This document shows positions 1 through 11,020 of a stretch of 64,000 nt of DNA, piece after piece. The notes under the pieces are model-generated. The model made no database searches and was not told where the DNA came from. It saw only the letters and a program-made list of their open reading frames with translations. Numbering within the stretch: position 1 is the first letter of the stretch; every line of letters begins with the position of its first letter. Made by a program: the position numbers and the translations under genes. Source of the stretch: Molossus alvarezi (lineage: Eukaryota; Chordata; Mammalia; Chiroptera; Molossidae); the NCBI GenBank assembly GCA_037176705.1, contig CM073885.1, forward strand, positions 163,112,290 through 163,176,289, given 5' to 3'.

Positions 1-1099
1 GAGAGAAACTGTACACAACCGATTATGATGTTTTATTCTTGGACGCAGACAAAAACAGATTCATTGTAAAATTCAGATGGTATACTTTCTTATAACTTAA
101 TTAGGATGTCATGTTGTGGTTAAGACATTTTAACATTAAATATTTGTATCCCAACTTTAAGTCACCATTGGTTTTTCACTGAGCGTTAGGATATCTATAA
201 GTTTTTTGTGGGTTTTGTGTCTAAATTTGAATGAATACTACTCTAAGATCGGAAAGAAGTGCTGGTCTTAATTGACAAATCAAAAGATTACATTCGATCA
301 AATTTTAGAAACTCTAAAAACTTGGGAGAAACTTGATTGGTTTTGGGAATACTGAAATAGATATTTACTGGGCACCTTTCCAGATGCAGGACAATGATGT
401 TCAAGGCAGAGCCCCCAGCTTAACTCAGGCTTTGACATTTTAAAAGATCCTGAGTCAGACAACACATGAACCAGCAAGGAAGTCAAGGTTAATGACAACT
501 GCTCTCTCTAAGTGACACTGAGCAGTTTTAGAATTTAAAGGGAGCCCCATGAACCCGTGGGAGAAAAGGCTTCCATGCAGGTTCCCCAGATGGGAATCCA
601 GTGTGCAGGCCAGTCACAGCAAACATGGGGCAACTGCAGATGAAGGGACACCAGGAGTAGAAATATGGTGCATTATACCTGTGTGCCGAGGGGGCCTTGA
701 CACAAATGTGAATTTCAGTCTAGTTGAAAGGGGAAACCATTGGAGGATTATATGTAGAGAAATGATGCTAATTCTATAAAGAGAGGGAGAGGAACAGAGA
801 GCGCATGAGAGAGAAGCAACTGTGTAAGCATGGAAGAAGCAGGGAGGTGGGTAGAAGGCTGGCACAGTTTTTCAAGTGAGACTCAACAGTGTCTTGCAAA
901 AAAACACACCAGACAGTAAGGGCCCCAATAGGCTGACTTAGAGAAATGAGGTCAATTTAAATGTAGTGCTTTAGACATCAATGACAAAGCACAGAAAAAC
1001 ATAGGCAGATGACTTTTACACATAACTTCATACACAGATAAATGCAAATAAATCTGTACTGTAGATTCTCTGGTATTGGAAAAGATCCATAAACTTGAC
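1..1099. other. Unassigned non-coding flank or intron
   Basis: I see no exon, RNA gene or recognisable repeat here. The short open frames on both strands have no family resemblance. If the cyclin-Y-like gene starts left of the window, this is intron. No sequence resembling the N-terminal exon of CCNY or CCNYL1 (start Met-Gly-Asn, Cys pair) was found. Confidence 0.5.
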
Positions 1100-1530
1100 A
1101 CTCAGTGTTTTGGAAGGGCTGTGAAGAAACAGTACTTTATATGTTGCTGGTGGAAGTGCAGAATGGTTCCGCCCAGGAAGGGATATTGGCATACTCACCC
1201 CACAGTGCAGATGCATTAATCAGGAATCCTACTCTGAGGATTTACTCTGAAGACAAACCCACAAATAGGAAGCAACATATTCCCATTGTTTCCCTTGCAT
1301 TATTTTCAAAAAATATATTGCAAATAACTTAATTCCAGTAAGAGAGTGGTAAAATAAGCTGATATGTTCTTGCAGTAGACTGCTAAGGAGCTATAAAAAA
1401 GAATAAACTATCTCTATCCTGGGATGTGGTGATCTCCAGGATAAGTTACATTAAAAAAGGAAGGAGAAGACATCCAGTAATCCACGTGAACAGAATCAGG
1501 GGAATTGTGTTTTTGCTTATTAAAAAGAAA
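1100..1530 (+). mobile_element. Old L1 3'-end fragment
   Basis: The text resembles the end of L1 ORF2 and 3' UTR: a stretch reading like 'ggtggaagtgcagaatgg', then a run near 1390-1410 ending in 'ctataaaaaagaataaact'. It is diverged and has no intact frame. The boundaries are approximate. Confidence 0.5.
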
Positions 1531-2095
1531 CAAAAAACCCCGAGAGAAATTCTTGTTAATTGTGTGACTTTCATTCGTTTTTTTTAAAGGGGCAGACAGA
1601 GCACATATGAAGTAAAAATGCTGTTTGAGTAATGAGTGGACATTTCATACTTTCTGGTGAAATGCTAAATGTTCATATTTTGGTTTTGAGTTAATTTGTG
1701 AATACTTTGTCAATTTTTTGTACTCAATTTGTAGTATATAAATGCCACATGCATTTTATTTGATCCTTGTAATATTTTGAGTTTTTTAATATAGGAATTA
1801 TATTCATATTATGTGTGAGAAGAAAGGCTCTGAGTGGCATCAGTTGAGTTGTCCATGGTTTGAAGTCAGGCTGGATATAGCAGGAATGTCAACTCCAGAT
1901 GCCTGGCACATAAAAATAGCATTTATAGAATGACACGTCATGTGATTAGCCTTGGGGATACTACCTTTTCACACATCACTTGTTTTAGTGCATTAAAGTA
2001 ATTAAACTTTAGGCTTAAAATGGTAACATTAAATAATGTGAGAAGAAATGGAGGAAAATTACTTTTTAGAAATGTTCTTAAAAGTCCAAGACACA

Positions 2096-2360
2096 GCCCT
2101 GGCTGGTTTGGCTCAGCGGTTAGAGCGTCCACCTGCGGTCCGGAGAGACCCGGGTTTGGTTCCCGCTAAGGGCACGTACCTTGGTTGCAGTTTGTCCCAG
2201 GCCCTGGTTGGTCGTGCGGGTGGCAGCCACTCGATGTGTCCCTTCCACATCGATGTTTCCCTCTCTCTCTCTTCCTCTCCCTCCCACTCTATCTGTACAA
2301 AAATGGAAAAATGTCCTCTGGTGAGGATAAAACAAAACAAAACAAACAAAAAAAAAACAC
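2096..2360 (+). mobile_element. Ves-type bat SINE
   Basis: The tRNA-like head begins gccctggctggtttggctca, followed by a CT-rich middle and a tail near 2325 with an A-rich end. It is flanked by a perfect 16-bp target-site duplication, aaaagtccaagacaca, at 2080-2095 and 2361-2376, so both ends are well defined and the insertion is fairly young. Confidence 0.93.
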
Positions 2361-2405
2361 AAAAGTCCAAGACACAGAGCAAAGTACTTTTTAAAAATAC
2401 ATACA

Positions 2406-2655
2406 GCCCTGGCCAGTTTGGCTCAGCAGTTAGAGCATCGGCCTGCAGACCAGAGATTCCCAGGTTTGGTTCCCGCTGGGGGCATGTACCTCAGTTGCAG
2501 TTTGTCTCTGGCTTTAGTTGGGGTCATGTGGGTGGCAACTACTTTGTGTGTCTCTCTCACATCAATGTTTCTCTCTCTTCTCCCTGCCCCTCTCTCCCTC
2601 CCATTCTATCTGAAGATAAATGCAGAAAAGTCCTCAGGTGAGGATTGAAAAAAAA
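2406..2655 (+). mobile_element. Ves-type bat SINE
   Basis: A second SINE in the same orientation lies 45 bp after the previous one. It runs from the gccctggcc head to a ctcaggtgaggattg tail. The flanks are near-identical target duplications (aaatacatacag and aaatacacacag). Confidence 0.9.
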
Positions 2656-3984
2656 ACAAATACACACAGAAGAAAGGTATACTTCACTGCATGAAATGTA
2701 ACAGCTCAGTGAGTCATTCAAATGGATTGAGGATTAAATTCAGGCAATACTGAGATCCAAGATGAGACAGCTACAGAGGTGGTTGGAAGCCAGAGTGAGA
2801 ATTGTCAGAGGCCCGGAAACTGGAAGCCATTCTCCAGGAGCAGAAGACAAGGGGTCACAGGAGCCTGCTGTGTGCCTTTGGGGAGGCCGCCAGCTTTAGT
2901 CTTTCCCCCCAGGATCTGCAAGGAATGGACCAGTGGCTCCCTGGGTAGTTAAGAGCTGGAGCTTCCTGGTGAAGCTGTCCAAGTGCCACGCCTTTCCTTC
3001 ACTTCTCTCCCGTTATTAATAACTAGGTGAAGTACAGCGGTGTCAGACTGATGTGCTTTTAACATATCATTGAGCATTTGGATTCTCTAAGAATCAGCGA
3101 TGTAGTTTATTTAGATTTGAAGTTTAAATGTTCTTTTACAACAGAAACATTATTTTGTGATTTTGGAAATACTGCCTTAATCATTACACTATCAGGATGT
3201 TGGTCCTCTTTCTTACAAGACAGGTTAAGTACTTTAGTACTTTGAGATGGACATCACTAAAAAATATCATAGGGTGTGTTTATTTCAAATGAAAACTTCA
3301 TTATTGCTCATAGTGGCAAACATTGTAGTATTAAAATTTAAATACCTGTTTTATATTTGTGCTTAAAATGAATATTACCCCACCTTGGTGCAAGGTACCT
3401 ACCTTTACATGTTTATACTCAGGCCTGTGATCAGCACCAGAAGGTATTCTTATCAAAGCTCCAAGCTAATAATGTGGTGTGGAAGAATAAAGTGAGATTT
3501 TAGCTTTGGAAACAGAGGCAGAATTTAAAAATCACTTTGTTGGAAGTATTAAATGTCATTATTGTGGAAGTGTTCTGTAGATGAGCTTTTGTGCTATCCT
3601 TTTAAATCTGCGAGAATGAATAGCCCCCAAAAAACACAACTAACTTAGTTCCTTTTTTGAATGGAGTTAGAATTAGCCTACCTGTATAAAAAACATTTGC
3701 CCAAAACAACTCCCTTGATTTGGGCATATTAGATATATGAGCTGCTATCTGACACTAATTGGCCACAGTGTAACTTGCTTCTTGAGACTGTTTCTGGAAT
3801 GAGCCAGTAATATCAACATAAAAGTAGTGACTGTATTTCTAATTGATAAGTAGAAGGGGGAAAGTACACATATGATTCATAGATATATTTAGGTGCAGGT
3901 TTTTAAAAAAATCTAAGATGTATCCTGATTTATTTACACATATACAGAAAGATTCTACAATTTTGAACTGTCAGTTTTGTTTTT
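2656..3984. other. Unassigned intron or flank
   Basis: This AT-rich sequence shows no exon, RNA gene or repeat that I recognise. Confidence 0.5.
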
Positions 3985-4223
3985 TTAATCTTCACCCAAG
4001 GACATTTTTGCATTTATCTTCAGATGGGGGCAGGGGGGAGAAAGAGAGAGAGAGAAAAACATCGATAAGAGAGAGACCCATTGACTGCTTACCACCCACA
4101 TGACCCCAACGGGGGCAGGGGTATGAACTGCAACTGAGGTACATACCCTTAATGGGAACCGAACCTGGGATTCTCTGGTCTGCAGGCTGATGCTCTAACC
4201 ACTGAGCCAAACCAGCCAGGGCT
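3985..4223 (-). mobile_element. Ves-type bat SINE, antisense
   Basis: Read on the minus strand it has the gccctggctggtttggctca head (ending at 4223), the CT-rich centre and the gaggat tail. It sits about 165 bp upstream of exon A. Confidence 0.9.
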
Positions 4224-4388
4224 GTCAATAATTTTTATATTGTTGTCTTTATTAAAATTGGCTTGTTACTTTTCCTAAAAACTCGTCCCAACACTGTTAC
4301 ATAATTAAAATGGATGTGTAATTATTTTTAAAATTGTGTAATTTTCTGCGTAACTAAATTCTTATGTTTTTCTCTTCTTCCTACACAG

Positions 4389-4463
4389 AGACGGATTTAG
4401 AACTAATCCCTTCAGACAATCCAAGGGCTAGTACCATTTTCCTAAAGAAATCTCAAAAGAATG
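4389..4463 (+). CDS. CCNYL1-like: Cyclin-Y-like protein, exon A (first visible exon; 5' exons outside window)
   Basis: This is the first visible coding exon of a cyclin Y-family gene. Cyclin Y proteins are membrane-tethered cyclins that bind and activate CDK14 and CDK16 (Wnt co-receptor phosphorylation, spermatogenesis). The exon carries two bases of a split codon, 24 codons and one trailing base. It reads TDLELIPSDNPRASTIFLKK then SQKN, closely matching the CCNY/CCNYL1 segment with PSD-PRASTIFL. The acceptor is cttcctacacag and the donor gtaagt at 4464. Together the nine exons total 857 coding bases: two of a split codon, 284 codons and the stop. CCNYL1 is about 360 residues, so roughly 70 N-terminal residues, including the myristoylated Met-Gly start of the family, must be encoded upstream. 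All nine exons are open with GT-AG borders, so the gene may be functional. Expression cannot be judged from sequence. Confidence 0.85.
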
Positions 4464-5955
4464 GTAAGTCAAAATAGGATTTTTGTGACAGTTAGGTTTT
4501 TACTTGAACAAATCAAGATAATCAGTTGTTTATATATGAGGATCGAAGTTGTGATTTGGGCTTTATTTTACATTGTGCTCAAGCACATGATCTGATCTCA
4601 CATCTAGAACTTTTAAGCTGTTGAAGACTCTCTCATCCTAACTTAATGCTGCCAGGGTGCATGAGAGCCACAGAGCCTGAGGGGTTCCCAGAAGCTTCGC
4701 GTCAGCACATGACACTGGTGTCCACTTCCTGGTTCCTGTTTGTTTTAAGACAAGAGTCAGAAGTGTAGGTTTTATTTGTTGTTGGTGTTTGTGTTGTGTT
4801 TTCTTTTAAGGGCTGGAGACACTCACAGGTCTCGAAATACCCTCGCAGGTAAGAGTGATTAACAAGCTGAAAGCTGAATTTGAAGGAAACACTAGCTAAA
4901 ACCAGCCCCAGAAGTGTAGGTTTTCATATTCTGCTTGCTGGCTTAGTTTCCTTCACGTTATGTTACATGGAGTTTACTTGCTTACCAGGGCACACGTGGT
5001 CAAGATTTCATCGCTTACGACAGCAGAAGTCCCAAAGGGCAGGTTCCATTATCTGTGAAGTAACACAGCACAGTAAAAGATGAGAGTTTTAACATGTGTT
5101 TTCATGGTATGTGTGTATTTGACTGCCTGGAGCTGATCATTTTTGGTCAGAATTGCTGTATCTCCAGTGTCTCCCACAGCCACGCGCTGCTCACATGTAG
5201 AGACAGTGGAGACAGTACAGGAGATGCTGTCCCACAGCCTCCCTTCAGTCCTGAGGAGTGTGTGCCCGTGATGCCCGTCCTCATTGAAGGAGGCTGTGAG
5301 GGAAACAGGACAGCCCATGACCCTCTTTGGAGCATCTGTGTTTCTTCTGATCTCTGTTAGAGCAAACAGTTTTGTGTCATACATTTGTTTAGTTAGGTTA
5401 GCCACACTCATTTTAAATTTAAATTAGATAGATGAGTTTGCAGTTGAGTAAAGACCCACTAATTTTTTGTGTGTGAGATATTCTAGTTGATTACCAGTAA
5501 GTGATTCAGGGTATTTCCAGATCTCTGGCCAGAAACTGGCTGATAGAGCTGTCAACTGTTCGATCTTGTGATTCAGGAGGAATGGGTGTAAATGTAGAAT
5601 CAGAAACTATGACTGAGTAGTGGTTCAGATGCACAACAGGTAAACTTTGTATTAGCTGTGTTTCTCAACTGGCTTGGTTTGCTTTGCCTTTTACTTCTTT
5701 ACATGGAGAGACTTTCATGTATACCTGATAGAGAGCATCTGTTAGGTTAAAAAGTAAAACTTAGTTTTAAGTTATTTCTTTATGGAACTCAACTTTCCAG
5801 GTGATTTAAGTTATACATTTTATTGGAAATTATAAAAAGAGTGAAATAAAGTTTTGTCTTCTTTTGTATGTTGGTAATCTTTCAGGTAATCAGTAATATG
5901 TGTTTTTCTATGTCACTTGTATCAGAGTTGATAAGTTAATTTTTTTTATTCTTAG
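4464..5955 (+). other. CCNYL1-like: Intron A-B
   Basis: The intron starts with gtaagt and ends with attcttag. I see no further exon. It holds one arm (5572-5628) of a 57-bp direct repeat that brackets exon B. The open frames at 4880-5411 show no homology I recognise. Confidence 0.6.
5572..5628 (+). repeat. 57-bp direct repeat, arm 1 (left of exon B)
   Basis: This matches 6551-6607 at 55 of 57 positions, beginning ttcaggagga and ending gtagtggttcag. It shows no SINE or L1 signature. The two arms are 979 bp apart and enclose exon B. Confidence 0.9.
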
Positions 5956-5990
5956 TGCAAGGAAAGAACATGAAGAACAATTCATACCAT
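5956..5990 (+). CDS. CCNYL1-like: Cyclin-Y-like protein, exon B (35-bp micro-exon)
   Basis: The exon completes a split Val codon from exon A and adds 11 codons, giving VQGKNMKNNSYH (residues 25-36). It aligns with the short exon of the family reading VREKRKS-(L/N)-x-x-NH. The acceptor is ttattcttag and the donor is gtaagt. Length, both phases and position agree with the parental gene, so a 35-bp exon is convincing despite its size. The basic KRK cluster of the parental proteins is weakened to KNMK. It is absent from copy 2, whose left edge lies downstream of this exon. Confidence 0.8.
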
Positions 5991-6045
5991 GTAAGTAAAC
6001 ACTTGTAAGGTTAAGTAAGAAATTAACAATTTGAATGAAAAATTA

Positions 6046-6226
6046 AGAGATAAACTGCAGAACTTATAGGCATGTACCCAACATGCATGAACATAGCCAA
6101 CAAAGCTGGGGACTAGGTGGGGGGAATGAGGAGGAGGGTGTCAATGGGGGAAAAAGGGAGAAACATCTGTAACAAAAATAAATTAATAAAAATAAATAAA
6201 TAAATAAAATGATAAAAAAGAAAAAA
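6046..6226 (+). mobile_element. Short L1/HAL1 3'-tail insertion
   Basis: About 180 bp resemble the 3' UTR of the half-L1 element at 53778-56020: 'gagataaactgcagaacttata', a G-rich stretch, 'gtgtcaatgggggaaaaa' and 'aacatctgtaa', then an AATAAA-rich end. The 9-bp flanks gaaaaatta at 6037-6045 and 6227-6235 match. It starts 55 bp after the exon B donor. Confidence 0.7.
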
Positions 6227-6550
6227 GAAAAATTATCTGCCATGATTTTAAAAAATATATAATGGTCCCAATATCATTAGCATGGACCTTTTTGTAGATT
6301 TTCTAAATCTCTCTTGTTATCTTTATGATCAAATGTACATATTCAGGAAAGATTTTTGCTTACAAATGCCCAATTTTTAAGGGGTTCTGATCTTTAAGTT
6401 AGATTTCAATAATATGGTTGTGGTATAAAAGCTCTGTCTTCATTTTTAGCTCTAGTTGTTAATCTTGTTGTTTAGCAAAGTGAACAACAATGTCCTAGTT
6501 CAGTCAGTTGTTAGCACTATATGTGGACTTACTGTCCTAGCAGCTGAAAG

Positions 6551-6607
6551 TTCAGGAGGAGTGTGTGTAAATGTAGAATCAGAAACTATGACTGAGTAGT
6601 GGTTCAG
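6551..6607 (+). repeat. 57-bp direct repeat, arm 2 (right of exon B)
   Basis: This is the partner of 5572-5628, with two mismatches. It lies in intron B-C. Confidence 0.9.
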
Positions 6608-6918
6608 TCTCCATGTGGCCTTATTTCCACCCTTTCCCTCAACATGTGACATGGTTATTATTGAATCAGAATCACTGTTCACATGATTGTGGCTGTGTAA
6701 GTACTTCTACTGCTGAGCGGTAGGGTTCTCTGGCTGTTCCTCTCTCCTGTACACCCTTCATTCTTCTTCTCTAATATGACTGAAATCTGAGCACCTCTCC
6801 TCCTCCCCAGGACACTCCAAACCCCTTATGCCTGGTCAACATGATCTCAGAGCCCAATGCAGAGAGTAGGCTGGTCTCTCTGCTTCAAAAATAATGTTTT
6901 TGTACCTAAGTCTTCATT

Positions 6919-6960
6919 TGTGTGTTGTGTGTTGTGTGTGTGTGTGTGTGTGTATGTGTA
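6919..6960. repeat. GT-rich microsatellite
   Basis: An imperfect then perfect (TG)n run. Confidence 0.9.
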
Positions 6961-7236
6961 ATAAATTTTGGACTATATTCACTTGTTTTCTAACGTCAAC
7001 TTTATTTATAAATATGTTGTAGCATTCATCACAAGCTTGTCAAAAATATTTTCCATTTACTAAACACATTTGTTACATTTCTTATTGGAAGCAATATCCC
7101 CAGCCTGTGTTACCTATTCTAGCACAGACTGGGTTCCCTAGGCCTGCTCTACTCCTGTTTTTGGGGGAGCATATTTCTTTAAAGTCATCTGGGTCCCACA
7201 TAACTGCTGTCTTGTGTTGGATCCCCTCTGTCTTAG

Positions 7237-7500
7237 ATTGGTGATTTGCAACCTTTTTCATCTTATGGCAGACATAACCTAATGACTAAAATTCTGTGGC
7301 ACACTGAAAAGATATATTTGGCCAATCTTACACATGGTAAAATAGGTATAATTTTGATTCACTTTCACAGAATATCTATTGTGTTGGCTGTTGTCATTAT
7401 TTTAACTTGACAGTCTAAGGGAATAGAGGTCAGTGCCCCTGTCTAAATAGTCAGGTATGTCATGTTTTAAAAATTCTTCAGTGTGCCGCACGAGACACTG
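7237..7500. mobile_element. Non-autonomous hAT-type DNA transposon remnant
   Basis: The left end, ggtgatttgcaaccttttt, and the right end, gtgccgcacgagacactg, form degenerate inverted ends of the CAGTG type. Internal text (ctaaatagtcaggtatgtcatgt and neighbours) is like that of hAT-type MITEs I recall from vesper bats. No clean 8-bp target duplication remains, so it is old or its ends are eroded. Confidence 0.5.
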
Positions 7501-8429
7501 GTGGAAAGGCTCTGTCCCAGGTTGTGTGTTTTCCTCTGTCTTGTGATATGCCCCTGTTTTACTGGAGCTCTTTTTCCTGGGAAAAGACCCATGAGCAGAT
7601 GTTTTTTTAGAAATGTAGCTTCTGTGGAATGCCTCCTACTTAATAAAGTATGGAATTCTAGGTTGAAGTTAATTTTTGCACTTGTAAAGACATTTCTGCT
7701 GTTTTCCCATTCCAGTGTTGCTCTTAAATCTGTTGACATTGTATGATATGTTGTATATTACCAATTCTAGTTATTTCCACATCCCCTTCTTCTCTGGAAA
7801 TGTTTAGAAATTTTTGTGTTCCTGAAATTCTGAACTTTTATATTGTGATTTAATATGTACTTTTTCACTTTATTGTGACCATTAAAACTGCTGATCTTAG
7901 CTACTTTTATGAAATTTTTTTTCTTTTATAATTTCTATATTCCTTCTTTTTTCTAGTATTCTCATTTCTCAGAATTTGGAACGCTTAGACCAGTATTCCT
8001 GCATGAATCTTTAAATCGTCCCATCTCTTATTTTTCTTTCTTTTTTTTTTCTGTTTCCTGTAGGTTGTTTTGACTTTATGCTCCCACATCTTTATAATTC
8101 ATTTTGCCCATCATGTTTTTAATTTATAGTGTTCTTTTATATCCTGTCAAGCTTTTTAAAATAGTATTTTGTTCTTTTATCAATGCAAATTTGTGCCTTT
8201 AGGTGGTTAAAAATTATTTTTTAAAGTGTTTCATTAGATCCTCAATTTTATCACTCCTTAATTTTCTACTTTTTTATTCAGTAGTTTTAGTTTGCATAGG
8301 ACAACTTTTATGCTGATACCATAGATTCTAAGTTGCTCTATAAAAGTAATCACTTAAAGAATGTGATGTTCTTAGCATGCAGATTTTAGGAAATGTTTTC
8401 AACTTTTTCTGTGTGAGTTCAGATTTTTA
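7501..8429. other. Unassigned AT-rich intron sequence
   Basis: Low-complexity T-rich intronic sequence. The short open frames at 7467-7746 on both strands have no recognisable product. Confidence 0.5.
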
Positions 8430-8545
8430 AAAAATTAATGTCATTGAGGTGACATTAGTAAATAACTATATATAGGTTTGAAGCGTCAATTTCTAAGATA
8501 CACAATCAGTATCTTGCATTGTGTGCCCACCACACAAAGTCAGTA
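8430..8545 (-). mobile_element. L1 3'-UTR fragment, antisense
   Basis: The text 'ttgaggtgacattagtaaat', the following tataggt segment and 'ccaccacacaaagtca' are typical of the 3' end of mammalian L1 read in reverse. It is short and diverged. Confidence 0.5.
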
Positions 8546-9965
8546 AACTTCAGCTTTACCTTTTAAGGGGTTAACATGAGACAGACAGTAGGCACAATGG
8601 TGGGGGCAGGATTTCATCAGGTTCTTCACTTCTTAGTAAGGTTTCAGATGTCACTTGTTAGACTTCTACGTATGGTTATATTTTTCTCTTTGCTATTGAA
8701 CTTGATAGGTCTACTAAGTAATCCCTTCCCTTTTTTGCAAAGATTGGAAAAGTCCATCTACTCTTCCATTTGTGCTGAATGAATGAAGATGCTGTAGGAT
8801 TTTTGTCCCTGTCTATTCTAGTGGCCAATCTAAATACTTATGAACACTAAATTGTCAACAGTATTTTGGCTCTTTGGTTTTTATTTTTGATTATTTCTAT
8901 TTTTGTCTTTGTGTTTGTCAGTGTAGTTTATTGAGGTTGTAAGCCAGCAATAGTAAGATTTTAACCATAAAGAACAATTGTTTTACATTTTCAAGCAGGA
9001 TGAGGGAAAGTAACCTCTGGCAGCCAGTATAGGCAGGCTTTGCTAGGAGGCTTAGTTCTGTCGCCCTCTATTGGATACAGATATTAAAACTGAAAAGTTG
9101 GAATAGTTGGGAATGGGCCTGGGGTGAAGGGGAAATGTTCCCTGTTTCTTTGGTTGGATGTAGCCAGTAGACTAAGTTGTTGTTTACTAGCTGAGCCCCA
9201 TTAGAGCTGTGAGCCAGTGTCTAAATTACATATTTTAAATGTTTTAGCACTAACATTTTCAAATACAAACCAGTATACGTACATAATAGAAAAAGTTAAA
9301 TAGAGAAAAATGAGAGCACATATCACCCAACGCTTTACCCACCAGTATTTATTTTGGTGCAATTTCTTTCTATTCTTTTCACTCCCCCATATATATATAT
9401 ATAGGTTTTGGGTCATAGTGGACTTTATTGTGGTATTTTATATGCCATATTATACCTTGATAGTAGTGATCTTAAAAGATAACTTTCCATTTAGCATAAA
9501 AGTATTTAAATGTATTTTCATGCTGTATTTGTCCTTTTGCGATTCTAAATGTACATTACATATTAACTACATATTAACTGCATAGCTTAAGGAACATATC
9601 AGAATTTTAACTATAGTTAAACATTTCAAGCATGAAGGAGAATGTATTCCTCCAGATAGTGATTCCTTTAGAAAATATGCCATCTGGCACTTGTGGTTCA
9701 TGAGGAATACGTGGCTTTGAAGTAATGCATTTGAAACAGGCAAATGGTGTCTTATATAATATAGAGATTTGTCTAATTATTGGCTACTGGCAGTTTGTAA
9801 GTGCTCTGTATTTTAAAAGACATCACCTAGACTTTCCCCCTGTCCTATCTTTGGTATATTTGTGGGAGTACCGATGGAAACGTATGGCAGGTGATGAAAG
9901 CTGCTTTATATGAATGTGAGGAAGGAAGGCGCATCTGAATTAGTTTATAAAATACAACAAAACTG
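8546..9965. other. Unassigned intron sequence
   Basis: No exon or clear repeat apart from a short (AT)n run near 9391-9405. Confidence 0.5.
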
Positions 9966-10065
9966 GACATAGACGACAATGCCCTGGGGGGTGGCGGTAG
10001 GGAAGAGGGTGTCAAAGGGGGAAACAGAAAAACATCTGTAACAAAAATTAATTTATTAATTTTTA
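9966..10065 (+). mobile_element. 100-bp L1/HAL1 tail insertion with perfect target duplication
   Basis: The insert carries the G-rich segment, the gtcaaagggggaaa stretch and 'aacatctgtaac', matching the 3' tail of the HAL1-like element at 53778. It is flanked by perfect 17-bp duplications (aaaatacaacaaaactg) at 9949-9965 and 10066-10082, so only about 100 nt were copied in. Confidence 0.82.
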
Positions 10066-10297
10066 AAAATACAACAAAACTGATATAGTAGGCAGTTACC
10101 TAGACATAAACACAGTAGGAACAATGGTCCAAGTGTGTCACCAGGGAGGAAAGTGTTGGGTGCCTAGCAACAGGGCAAACTGGGACACCAAGTGTTGTAG
10201 GGTGGATCTTGGCCTCAGGGTGACCTTCCCTTCCGAGGTTATCTCTGGACAGTGAGTTTCTGATCTGCATCAAATAATCTTAGGAAGAGAATCTCAG

Positions 10298-10547
10298 TTT
10301 TGTTTTGTTTTTATCCTCACCCGAGGACATTTTTTCATTTTTGTTCAGATAGAGTGGGAGGGACAGAGAGGAAGAGAGAGAGAGAAACATTGACATGAAA
10401 GGGACACATCGAGTGGCTGCCACTCGCACGACCCAACCAGGGCTGGGGACAAACTGCAATAGAGGTACATGCCCTTAGTGGAACTGAACCCGGGTCTCTC
10501 TGGACCACAGGCCGACACGCTAACCGCTGACCCAAACTGGCCAGGGC
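10298..10547 (-). mobile_element. Ves-type bat SINE, antisense
   Basis: The minus-strand head gccctggccagtttgggtca ends at 10547. The tail (cctcacccgagg in plus orientation) is near 10315. Confidence 0.9.
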
Positions 10548-10776
10548 AAATTTCGGTTCCTATCACCACAGAGACAGAGGTTTAGATAAGCTAGAGATAA
10601 CATCTAGTCCCAGAAAAGCAGCAAGGCTAGTCTGGGACAATGCCTTGAATGATATCAGGACCAGCTGCAGTGACTAATGACCCCCTGTCTTGGCACCAAA
10701 CACCCAGTAGTGACCATAGCCCTGAGAGGACACACTTCAAAAGTTTATGAATATTCTCTTCACATTGTCTCTTCAG

Positions 10777-10818
10777 ACCCTAACCCTAACCCTACCATTG
10801 AGCCCAACCGGGCAGGGC
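10777..10818 (-). repeat. Three telomere-type hexamers fused to a 24-nt SINE head
   Basis: Positions 10777-10794 are exactly three ACCCTA units. Positions 10795-10818 read on the minus strand as gccctgcccggttgggctca plus atgg, a diverged first 24 nt of a Ves SINE. The piece ends where homology between the two tandem copies begins (10819 matching about 42618). Confidence 0.75.
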
Positions 10819-10922
10819 AAGAAAAAAATGGAATGTTTAATTATTTGACATTTTAACCAAGAAAAAACACTTTTATAGGTTTAACTAACTGTGATATTTT
10901 ATCGCATTTCCTTCCTCTTCAG

Positions 10923-11020
10923 GTGCCTCCAGGTCTCTGTGGAAAGCACAGCTCGTGCTCAACCATCTTTTTAGATGAGAGCACAATATCTGAGCCTAAT
11001 GTTAGGATCACCGTGCATTG
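10923..11020 (+). CDS. CCNYL1-like: Cyclin-Y-like protein, exon C
   Basis: It encodes residues 37-68 (VPPGLCGKHSSCSTIFLDES then TISEPNVRITVH) plus two bases of a Cys codon. The motif SSCSTIFLD-ST-S-PN is the most diagnostic pre-cyclin-box signature of CCNY and CCNYL1. The acceptor is ttcctcttcag and the donor gtgagt. Compared with copy 2, and with CCNYL1 as I recall it, this exon is one codon shorter just after VPPG. Exon B ends in phase 0, which fits. Confidence 0.88.

Noticed and set aside
2096..2170. SINE heads as tRNA genes (box A and B-like text)
   Set aside because: They are parts of dispersed SINEs with target duplications and tails. The cloverleaf is not maintained.
2048..2641. 197-codon plus-strand frame
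   Set aside because: It is read through two Ves SINEs, which commonly stay open by chance.
4801..4852. Possible extra exon between A and B (followed by gtaagag)
   Set aside because: No family match and no phase fit. Exon A joins exon B directly as in the parental gene.
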